The notes under the pieces were generated by a model. It made no database searches and was not told the DNA's origin. It saw nothing but the letters and a program-made list of their open reading frames with translations. From positions 1-21,908 of the forward strand of contig JBPCVY010000009.1 of assembly GCA_051010055.1 (NCBI GenBank): a stretch of DNA of 21,908 bases, read 5' to 3'. This document shows positions 15,410 through 21,561 of the stretch, piece by piece (positions within the stretch are counted from its first letter, which is position 1; every line of letters begins with the position of its first letter). Source of the DNA: CAJQND01 sp051010055. Its GTDB lineage: Bacteria > Pseudomonadota > Alphaproteobacteria > Rhizobiales > CAJQND01. A program made the position numbers and the translations under genes.

Positions 15410-15462
15410 TGATGTTTCCTCTCCCTATACGCAGGCATTCATAAATTTCGCGCAGCAATTTC

Positions 15463-15486
15463 AAGCATGCGCACGCCATGATGCTT
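15463..15486. promoter_or_regulatory. inverted repeat upstream of udh-like gene
   Basis: AAGCAT (15463-15468) and ATGCTT (15481-15486) form an inverted repeat with a 12-base spacer, 54-77 bases before the udh-like start on the - strand. Nearby TTGAAA could serve as a -35 box for that gene, but no convincing -10 box is at the right distance. Possible operator; position and symmetry are the only support. Confidence 0.25.
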
Positions 15487-15535
15487 CAGCCAAGCGCAAT
15501 CGCACAGGTCCTGATTGTAAGAAATTTTTCGAAGA

Positions 15536-15937
15536 TTAGATGATAATCTCAGAGACGGATTCGCTGACATGATCTTCAAAAATGATCGTCAGCACGTCAG
15601 CGGCGAAGTTCAGCTCGACCTGGTTTGCATTGTTGACGTCATAGCCCGGCACATCGGCTTCATAGCCAAGGCCGTATGATGTCAGATCTACAACGCTGTG
15701 CCCGTCAACGAAATCAAGAACAGCTTCAGCTTCAAGGCTTACCGGGATTGATACAATGCCCGTTTCATCGCCATCAACCTGACTGCCCGCAATCTGTGAG
15801 CCGTCATCAATGACGCTCACCAATTCGACCGCAACCGTTTCTTCGAGGAACTCAATCTGTCCCTCAAATTTACAATCAACGTCGATCGAAACTTTCTGAT
15901 CGAGTTCTTCCACCAGTTTCTTTCGCCCCGTCTTCAA
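15536..15937 (-). CDS. small very acidic protein of unknown family
   Basis: I do not recognise this protein of up to 133 residues. No ATG is present in the frame: candidate starts are TTG at 15937 and GTG at 15913 (VEELDQKVSID), neither with a clear ribosome-binding site, and an in-frame stop lies just above. It is rich in Asp and Glu with few Lys or Arg, all near the N-terminus, giving a very low predicted pI. There is no signal peptide or membrane segment. The codons are regular and the frame is free of stops, which supports a real gene. Val/Ile alternation with acidic residues (ETVAVELVSVIDDG, AEAVLDFVDGHSVVDL) suggests beta-strands. It stands alone between the udh-like unit and cysteine synthase. 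Confidence 0.6.
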   Translation of the reverse strand: MKTGRKKLVEELDQKVSIDVDCKFEGQIEFLEETVAVELVSVIDDGSQIAGSQVDGDETGIVSIPVSLEAEAVLDFVDGHSVVDLTSYGLGYEADVPGYDVNNANQVELNFAADVLTIIFEDHVSESVSEIII

Positions 15938-16095
15938 TTCGATCTCGAATCACCGCAAATTCGAATGGTCGCAGTAAATTTACCATTTTTTAACAAAAAA
16001 TTAAAGTCATCCCTTTGTTGAGAATGGATTTTATCTGGAAAGTGCGTGCATATGCTGCCGTTGTGCAGAGTATTTGTGTGAAAATTCATGAGTGA

Positions 16096-16112
16096 TTATT
16101 TCGCTGAAATAA
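16096..16112. promoter_or_regulatory. palindrome in the cysteine synthase promoter region
   Basis: The 235-base gap 15938-16172 is AT-rich and must contain promoters for cysteine synthase (+) and the acidic protein (-). It holds the perfect inverted repeat TTATTTC (16096-16102) / GAAATAA (16106-16112) with a 3-base centre, about 60 bases before the cysK start. A TTGTGT at 16074 with TATTTC 17 bases later would place the -10 box on this palindrome. The symmetry fits a dimeric repressor site; no regulator can be named. Confidence 0.35.
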
Positions 16113-16172
16113 GCTTGAATATAGTAGAAATGCCACAACTGGTGAGAAAAACCGGAAAAAACGGGGGGAAAC

Positions 16173-17255
16173 ATGACTGCAAACAATGCGCGAACCACCA
16201 ACGGGCGGGGCCGGCTCTACGAGAGCATCAATGACACAATTGGCGATACACCTTGCATACGCGTCAACAATCTGGCGCCGGACAATGTCCGGCTCTACGT
16301 CAAAGCAGAGTTCTTCAACCCGATTGCGTCGGTTAAAGACCGGCTGGCGGTGAGCATTATTGAAGAAGCAGAGGCCAGCGGCGCCTTGAAGCCTGGTCAA
16401 ACGGTTGTTGAGGCCACGAGCGGCAACACCGGTATTGGCCTTGCAATGGTGTGTGCGGCAAAGGGCTATCCGCTGGTTGTCACCATGGCCGACAGCTTTT
16501 CTGTTGAACGGCGCAAGCTGATGCGTTTTCTCGGCGCCAAGGTGGTGCTGACGCCGCGTGAGCAAAAGGGCTATGGCATGTACAAAAAGGCGGTGGAACT
16601 GGCTGAGGCAAATGGCTGGTTCCTTGCGCGCCAGTTTGAAACCGATGCCAACGCGAAAATTCATGAGAATACAACGGGCCGGGAAATCATTGCAGATTTT
16701 GCCGGCGACAGGCTGGATTATTTCGTAACCGGATATGGCACTGGCGGCACGGTGTCTGGTGTTGGCCGCGTGCTGCGCAAGGAGCGCCCGGAAACAAAAA
16801 TCATTTTGTCGGAACCGGCGAACGCGCAAATTGTCGGCAGCGGCCATGTTCAGGCGCGCGGCGAAGATGGCTCACCGGCAGAAAGCCATCCGGCCTTTGA
16901 ACCCCATCCCATCCAAGGGTGGACGCCTGACTTCATTCCGCTGGTGCTGCAGGAAGCGATCGATAACAAATATTTTGATGACCTCGTCCCCGTGCCAGGC
17001 CCTGTGGGCATGGAATGGTCGCAGAAACTTGCCCGGCACGAAGGAATATTCACCGGTGTGTCGGGTGGTTCGACATTCGCTATTGCGATGGACATTGCCA
17101 AAAAAGCCGATGATGGAACGGTAATCTTGTGCATGCTTCCAGACACAGGCGAGCGCTATCTATCCGCGCCTTTGTTTGAGGAAATTGAGGAAGTCATGAC
17201 CGGCGAAGAGATTGCACTGATGGAATCCACCCCGGGTTATCACTTCAATCCATAA
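16173..17255 (+). CDS. cysK: cysteine synthase A-type PLP enzyme, long form
   Basis: This 360-residue enzyme has the O-acetylserine sulfhydrylase pattern. The PLP lysine is Lys55 in NPIASVKDRLA. The SGNTG substrate loop is at 83-87, the phosphate-binding loop is GTGGTVSG, and the late region is VSGGSTFAIA. The start is an ATG after GGGGGGAAAC. It is about 50 residues longer than standard CysK (about 310). The extra length comes from an N-terminal extension of about 15 residues, an insertion between GSGHVQARGEDGS and IQGWTPDF, and a longer C-terminus (EEVMTGEEIALMESTPGYHFNP). The reaction is O-acetylserine plus sulfide to cysteine, but close relatives use other substrates. Its stop is 3 bases from the end of the facing COG4091 gene. 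Confidence 0.88.
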   Translation: MTANNARTTNGRGRLYESINDTIGDTPCIRVNNLAPDNVRLYVKAEFFNPIASVKDRLAVSIIEEAEASGALKPGQTVVEATSGNTGIGLAMVCAAKGYPLVVTMADSFSVERRKLMRFLGAKVVLTPREQKGYGMYKKAVELAEANGWFLARQFETDANAKIHENTTGREIIADFAGDRLDYFVTGYGTGGTVSGVGRVLRKERPETKIILSEPANAQIVGSGHVQARGEDGSPAESHPAFEPHPIQGWTPDFIPLVLQEAIDNKYFDDLVPVPGPVGMEWSQKLARHEGIFTGVSGGSTFAIAMDIAKKADDGTVILCMLPDTGERYLSAPLFEEIEEVMTGEEIALMESTPGYHFNP

Positions 17256-17258
17256 AAG

Positions 17259-18608
17259 TTAGGTATTCGGGTGGGTGAAGGCGGCCTCCATTTCCCGGCG
17301 TGCCTTCACCGCCGCGTCCGCCTTATCAATTGCCACATCTGCCCAGGTGAGTTGCTCGCCGGCCTTTACCTGGCGGGAGACTTTCACACCGGTGGCCAGG
17401 CCAAGGGGCAGGGCGCCCATGGTAACGGAGGCAGCGGCCGGCATCTGCTTGCCCCACACCATGAAACCGCCTTCCCCATCAAGAATCTCACCCGGTGATA
17501 AATCGCGCTTTGCTGTCGCCACCACATCGGCGTTGAAGCATTTAGGCGCCCCCGTTGGCTCGTTCCGGCAGGCTGCGCTGGCAACAGAAATGCCAAGCTC
17601 CAGGCCAATCATATGGGTTGGCCTGTAAAGTGCTGCATAGCGCCCGCTTTCATCAGGAAGCATGTGATACTGCCTGAAACATTCGCGGGCATAATCTGTT
17701 TCGCCCTCAATAACCACATAGGTTCCCATGGCCAGATGGTGAGGAACGTCCGTGCCGTCTCTATAGAGGGAGGAGACAACTTCCGTCGTACCGGAAAAAT
17801 CCACCTGGCCACCTGCGTCCTTGGGCTTGCAAATGTCAGCCAGCTCGAATTGCGTTGCAGGTGGAAATGCCAGGCCACCCGGTTGCGGAACCAGCCCGGT
17901 GGCGTTGCAAACGGCGGTCATTTCAATGCCTGACTTGGACCCATCAAGGAACGAGTTGAACATTTTCGGGTTGATGTCGAAATTCTCATCCACATCGAGA
18001 TAGACTTTCAGAACATCCCAAACCGAATCAGGGGTGAGCTGGTGGTAAGCGGGCAGATAACGGGTGCCCTTGCCTGCACAAACAACCTTGAAACCGCACG
18101 CTCGTGCCCAGTCGACATGTTCGCAAATGAGCGCCGGCTGATCACCCCAGGCCAGGGAATAGACTAGCCCGGCCTGTGCAGCTTTTCGCGCCAGAAGCGG
18201 GCCAGCCACCACATCGGCCTCCACATTCACCATTACCACGTGCTTGCCATTTTCAATTGCGGCAAGGCAATGCGCGATGCCGGCGTAGGGGTTGCCCGTG
18301 GCATCAATGACAACCTCAACGGCCGGATGGGCGAGAAGCGCCTGTGCATCATCACCAATGTGGGTTGTGCCGGTTGATGCTGCATCATCAAGGTTAGCAG
18401 CTGAGAATTGTGCCTTGGGCCAGCCTGCGAGCGTTGCGGAACTTCTCGCGCCCCCAATGTTCAAGTCAGCAATTCCAATGACATGCATGCCATCGGTGAG
18501 CCGGGCCTGGGCCAGAAACATGGTGCCGAATTTGCCTGCGCCAATAAGCGCAACACCTACCGGATTTCCTTCTTCTGCCCGTTGTGCAAGTAACTGATGA
18601 AGATTCAT
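17259..18608 (-). CDS. COG4091-type NAD(P)-dependent dehydrogenase with C-terminal SAF domain
   Basis: This protein has 449 residues from the ATG at 18608 (MNLHQLLAQRAEEGNPVGV), which has AGGTGG 5 bases upstream; a longer frame to 18674 lacks support. The N-terminal Rossmann fold is VALIGAGKFGTMF, followed by a homoserine-dehydrogenase-like domain (DATGNPYAGIAHCLAAIENGKHVVMVN). The last ~90 residues form a SAF domain, with DVVATAKRDLSPGEILDGEG and later VKAGEQLTWADV. These proteins are labelled predicted homoserine dehydrogenases, but they usually lie in carbohydrate or sugar-acid catabolic clusters, so a sugar-derived substrate is more likely. It is divergent from the TetR gene across about 180 bases and could be under its control. 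Confidence 0.85.
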   Translation of the reverse strand: MNLHQLLAQRAEEGNPVGVALIGAGKFGTMFLAQARLTDGMHVIGIADLNIGGARSSATLAGWPKAQFSAANLDDAASTGTTHIGDDAQALLAHPAVEVVIDATGNPYAGIAHCLAAIENGKHVVMVNVEADVVAGPLLARKAAQAGLVYSLAWGDQPALICEHVDWARACGFKVVCAGKGTRYLPAYHQLTPDSVWDVLKVYLDVDENFDINPKMFNSFLDGSKSGIEMTAVCNATGLVPQPGGLAFPPATQFELADICKPKDAGGQVDFSGTTEVVSSLYRDGTDVPHHLAMGTYVVIEGETDYARECFRQYHMLPDESGRYAALYRPTHMIGLELGISVASAACRNEPTGAPKCFNADVVATAKRDLSPGEILDGEGGFMVWGKQMPAAASVTMGALPLGLATGVKVSRQVKAGEQLTWADVAIDKADAAVKARREMEAAFTHPNT

Positions 18609-18688
18609 GTGCCACCTGGTATTTTTTGTTGTTGCGCAGCTAAGACGCCCGTTGCCGAAGCGCTGATTAGACATGATCGCAAGGCGCC

Positions 18689-18763
18689 CGGCAATTGCCG
18701 TTTCGCAGCTTGCTGTGGTTCACCAAGGCGGCGAATTACTATAGAATCACCACATCTTATGTG
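18689..18763. promoter_or_regulatory. palindromes between COG4091 gene and tetR-type gene
   Basis: The divergent gap contains the perfect 12-bp palindrome CGGCAATTGCCG (18689-18700) and the smaller symmetric site CACAT-CTT-ATGTG (18751-18763). TATAGA at 18740-18745 could be a -10 box for the TetR gene, which would put the second site at the transcription start. TetR-family dimers usually bind such sites in their own promoter. No assignment of site to protein can be made from sequence alone. Confidence 0.4.
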
Positions 18764-18789
18764 TGGCCGGACGGCCTGAGGAGCAGGAT

Positions 18790-19386
18790 TTGGCGAGAAC
18801 AATCGCAGTTGATCACGACATCAAGCGTGAGCACATATTGCAGGCCGCAGCGAAGGTCTTTGCCAGGTCAGGATTTCATGGCGCATCCATGAGCCAGGTC
18901 GCAGAAGCGTGTGGTTTGTCCAAGCCGGCAATCTATCACTACTATGATGGCAAGGAAGCGCTGCTGTTTGATATGCTTGACGGGCATTTGCAGAAGTTGC
19001 GCGACCGCATTGTTGCGGTCACAAGCAATGGCATGGCGCCTGATGCCCATTTGCGGGCGGTGATTGTTGAAGTTCTGCTTGCCTATCGCGGCGCTGATAA
19101 TGCCCACAGGGTGCAGACAGTTGATGCGCGCGTTCTGCCGGATGAACAACAGGCGGTCTTGCGCAGCTACCAAGTAGAGATGATTGAGCACATCTCGACT
19201 ATTTTAAGGGAAGTAGCGCCGGAAGTTTTTGACGGCGACAGACGCAAACTTCGCGCCACGACCATGAGCATTTTCGGGATGCTGAACTGGTTCTACATGT
19301 GGAATGACGATGACAGCGAAGAGGCGCGAATTAGCTACGCCAATTTAGTGGCTGATTTAACGTTGAACGGAGTGCAAGGTCTTTAG
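18790..19386 (+). CDS. TetR-family regulator, likely of the paa genes
   Basis: This protein has 198 residues if started at the TTG at 18790, which has GAGGAG exactly 6 bases upstream and gives MARTIAVDHDIKREHIL, the usual N-terminus of this subgroup. The GTG at 18763 adds nine residues and has no ribosome-binding site. The DNA-binding domain contains ILQAAAKVFARSGFHGASMS and VAEACGLSKPAIYHYYDGKE (helix-turn-helix about residues 33-55). The C-terminal ligand domain is unremarkable. As I recall, TetR proteins with this N-terminus sit beside phenylacetate genes in other alphaproteobacteria and act as repressors relieved by phenylacetyl-CoA. It faces the PaaA-like gene with 5 bases between the stops. 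Confidence 0.82.
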   Translation: MARTIAVDHDIKREHILQAAAKVFARSGFHGASMSQVAEACGLSKPAIYHYYDGKEALLFDMLDGHLQKLRDRIVAVTSNGMAPDAHLRAVIVEVLLAYRGADNAHRVQTVDARVLPDEQQAVLRSYQVEMIEHISTILREVAPEVFDGDRRKLRATTMSIFGMLNWFYMWNDDDSEEARISYANLVADLTLNGVQGL

Positions 19387-19391
19387 ACTTG

Positions 19392-20153
19392 CTAGCCGGC
19401 CTTCAGTCCCAACTCTTTCATCAGCGCGCCGGCATCTTTTTCCCAGTCGGCAAGCAGATCCTCATTCGACCTGTGCCGTATGCCAATCGCTTTAAGGCTT
19501 GAGAATTTCTCAGAACCAATGGTGCCGAAGCTTGCTGCAATGCGCGGCCACCAATAGCTCACCGATGCCTGCACGACCGCTTTGTTGGATTTGTCCTCCA
19601 GCAGCTCACGCAAACCTTCTTCACCGAGCTCTGCATGGCGTATTTCGCGTGGCAGAATTGCCCGGAAGGCTTCGGCCAACGGCTGATAGGATGCATGCGA
19701 AAACTCTTCCAGCTGGGTGCGCACGGCCCGGCCCATGAGGACGTTCATCACAACCGCATCAATCCATCCCTCGATTGGGTAGTGAAAAACCGAAAGGCGC
19801 ATATCGCTGCCCTGGCGGCTTGCGCCAATATCTGCATTGCGCTCAAGGCGTGACGTCCAAGGGTGATGTTTTGCATATTGTTCGGTATTGGCGCCGAATT
19901 CGCCCATGATCTTCAAAACACGTTCGGCATGGTCGAATTTTTCAAGAACAATGCGCGCGGCAGCAATGCGCTCTGTAATACCTGGCGCCGTGGTGATGAT
20001 ATCGGCGAACCCTGAAGCACCGGCCATTTCGCTGTCAACAAACGTTGCCATGAGGCGCATGAGTTCGGCGCGGTAGCGGGGCGGCGCATTTCCAGGTGAG
20101 GTGAGCACGCCGCCTTGTTCGAGATAGTCCTCAATGGTCATCTCATCTGACAT
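19392..20153 (-). CDS. PaaA-like (phenylacetic acid catabolic family) protein with altered iron site
   Basis: This 253-residue protein of the PaaA/PaaC ferritin-like family aligns with the start of E. coli PaaA (about 309 residues) without gaps to residue 75. PaaA's metal ligands Glu42, Glu72 and His75 correspond to Glu42, Lys72 and His75 here (LEKFDHAERV). The second helix motif EIRH (Glu170, His173) is intact. True PaaA is the catalytic diiron subunit that epoxidises phenylacetyl-CoA. This shorter paralogue lies after paaD-paaE, where no standard paa subunit belongs, so it is probably an extra, modified member. The ATG has GGAG 6 bases upstream, at the very edge of the MITE-like element. 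Phenylacetate context is strong; function is open. Confidence 0.8.
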   Translation of the reverse strand: MSDEMTIEDYLEQGGVLTSPGNAPPRYRAELMRLMATFVDSEMAGASGFADIITTAPGITERIAAARIVLEKFDHAERVLKIMGEFGANTEQYAKHHPWTSRLERNADIGASRQGSDMRLSVFHYPIEGWIDAVVMNVLMGRAVRTQLEEFSHASYQPLAEAFRAILPREIRHAELGEEGLRELLEDKSNKAVVQASVSYWWPRIAASFGTIGSEKFSSLKAIGIRHRSNEDLLADWEKDAGALMKELGLKAG

Positions 20154-20163
20154 CGCCAGCTCC

Positions 20164-20195
20164 TAGAGCGCATCTGGTTTAAATGAAATCGTTTG
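20164..20195 (+). repeat. terminal inverted repeat of the MITE-like element, left copy
   Basis: This copy begins TAGAGCGCATCTGGT and goes on with TTAAATGAAATCGTTTGA. It pairs with the complementary right copy. Its outer TA joins the TAGGAG ribosome-binding sequence of the PaaA-like gene on the - strand. Confidence 0.8.
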
Positions 20196-20196
20196 A

Positions 20197-20292
20197 CCGG
20201 CGCAATTTTGTTTTTCAGCTAGGCGAATTGCGCGCCGTGGTGCCGCCCACCACCAGCGCAATTCAACGAAGCTGAGGGGCAAAATTGCCCGG
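20197..20292. repeat. long internal hairpin of the MITE-like element
   Basis: Matching arms run inward from CCGG (20197-20200 with 20289-20292). The next pairs are CAATTTTG (20203-20210) with CAAAATTG (20280-20287), CAGCT (20216-20220) with AGCTG (20270-20274), and GAATTGCGC (20225-20233) with GCGCAATTC (20256-20264). A terminal stem GTGGTG (20237-20242) / CACCAC (20248-20253) closes around a 5-base loop. In an RNA this would be an imperfect stem nearly 100 bases long. Confidence 0.8.
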
Positions 20293-20432
20293 CCAATTCT
20301 TTTGCGATATTTCAATTTTCTGCCTCCGTTCCTGGTGCCCACTAACGGCCCATCTGCTGCGTTGTCGGGCTCGCCCGATGCACCACATCGCGCTGCTCCC
20401 GCCGCCTAGCATATGAACCGTTTATGGCCATC

Positions 20433-20464
20433 AAACTGTTTCCATTTAGACCAGATGCGCTCTA
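20433..20464 (-). repeat. terminal inverted repeat of the MITE-like element, right copy
   Basis: Read on the - strand this copy begins TAGAGCGCATCTGGT and continues CTAAATGGAAACAGTTTGA. Its first three bases are the stop codon of paaE. Confidence 0.8.
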
Positions 20465-21538
20465 TTGATCGTAATCCACTTCCACCGTGTCCGTCATCGG
20501 GTAAGACTGGCAGGTCAGCACATAACCACGCGCAACCTCATAGTCTTCAAGCGCATGATTGGCGACCATCTCCACTTCGCCATCGAGCACCTTCGCCCGG
20601 CACGTGGAACACACACCGGCCTTGCAGGCATAAGGAGCCTCAAGACTGTTTTCCAGGGCAGCATCAAGAACGGACTGGCCGTCCTTTGGCATGGAGAACT
20701 TCCGCGATGCACCGTCAAGGCTGACGGTCAGCTCGCAATTTTCAGCCTTTGATGTTGCGGATTTCGATTTCGCCTTGCGCTTGAGCCTACCGGGCTGTGA
20801 GCTCGCGAACAGTTCGAATTTTATCTGCGCATCGGTAAGCCCGTGGTCTTTGAGCGCTTTGGCAATTCCAAGCATCATCGGTTCAGGCCCGCATATGAAG
20901 GCGGTATCTACCGAACCGGTATCAATCCAATGCTTAAAAAGCTCGCCGCACTTTTTCTCATCCACCCAGCCGGTAAAGAGATCGATCTCCTGGGTGTCCG
21001 CTTCCAGAACATGAACGATACTCAGCCGCTCCAGGTAGCTGTTCTTGAGGTTTTCAAGCTCTTCGCGGAACATTACCGTGTTCACCGCCTGGTTTGCATA
21101 AACAAGGGTGAAGCGGGATTTCGGCTCGCGGGAGAGCACCGTTTTCAAGATTGACAGAACAGGCGTGATGCCCGAGCCGCCGGCGAAGCCCAGATAAAAC
21201 TTTTCACTGTCCGGTTCGATGGGCGTGTGGAAGTTGCCTATGGGCGCCATAGCCTGAAGGGCTTGGCCGACTTTCAGATCTTCGTTGGCCCAGGTGGAAA
21301 ACGCCCCGCCATCCACCCGCTTGATGCCGACCTGCAACACGCCGTCATCCTTGCCTGCGCAGATAGAGTAGGAGCGGCGCAACTCCTCGCCATCAAAGTC
21401 GTGGCGGAACGTCAGATACTGGCCCTGGATGAAATCGAATTCTGCTTCATCGCCGGCCTCAGGCTGCAATGTCACCACCACCGCATCACGAATGGTCTTG
21501 CGCACACCGGTTACTGTCAGATTGTGAAAACGGGACAA
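20462..21538 (-). CDS. paaE: phenylacetyl-CoA epoxidase reductase subunit PaaE
   Basis: This 358-residue reductase has three domains. The FAD domain has RRSYSICAG, the usual RxYS flavin motif, near residue 55. The NAD domain has GFAGGSGITPVLSIL and ends around FICGPEPMM. The C-terminal plant-type 2Fe-2S domain has ligands Cys305, Cys310, Cys313 and Cys343 (ACKAGVCSTCRAKV ... YVLTCQ). It passes electrons from NAD(P)H to the PaaA diiron centre during ring epoxidation of phenylacetyl-CoA in the cytoplasm. Length and domain order match E. coli PaaE. It starts 23 bases after paaD. Its TAG stop is completed by the first bases of the inserted element, and the reading frame is undamaged. Confidence 0.95.
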   Translation of the reverse strand: MSRFHNLTVTGVRKTIRDAVVVTLQPEAGDEAEFDFIQGQYLTFRHDFDGEELRRSYSICAGKDDGVLQVGIKRVDGGAFSTWANEDLKVGQALQAMAPIGNFHTPIEPDSEKFYLGFAGGSGITPVLSILKTVLSREPKSRFTLVYANQAVNTVMFREELENLKNSYLERLSIVHVLEADTQEIDLFTGWVDEKKCGELFKHWIDTGSVDTAFICGPEPMMLGIAKALKDHGLTDAQIKFELFASSQPGRLKRKAKSKSATSKAENCELTVSLDGASRKFSMPKDGQSVLDAALENSLEAPYACKAGVCSTCRAKVLDGEVEMVANHALEDYEVARGYVLTCQSYPMTDTVEVDYDQ

Positions 21539-21561
21539 TTGCTACTCCCCTTGGCAATCAT

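Larger units (their letters stand above)
20164..20464. mobile_element. MITE-like element with TA-flanked terminal inverted repeats
   Basis: The 308-base gap between paaE and the PaaA-like gene is filled by this 301-bp element. Its ends are inverted copies: TAGAGCGCATCTGGT is identical over 15 bp (20164-20178 and the complement of 20450-20464). Similarity continues to about 32 bp with small changes (TAAATGAAATCGTTTGA against TAAATGGAAACAGTTTGA). It encodes no protein. The outermost TA on each side fits the target duplication of IS630/Tc1-mariner transposition, with the mobile part being GAGCGC...GCGCTC. It also fits the general type of intergenic mosaic repeats known from rhizobia; I cannot name a specific family. 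Confidence 0.82.

Noticed and set aside
16086..16847. 253-codon open frame opposite cysK
   Set aside because: It is antisense to conserved cysteine synthase motifs and runs into the promoter region; there is no recognisable protein pattern.
20364..20380. TCGGGC-TC-GCCCGA palindrome as a terminator after paaE
   Set aside because: The stem is short and no T-run follows on either strand; it is better seen as part of the mobile element.
20413..20724. Open frames on the + strand starting in the MITE-like element and running opposite paaE
   Set aside because: They overlap the conserved 2Fe-2S coding region of paaE and have no ribosome-binding site or domain.
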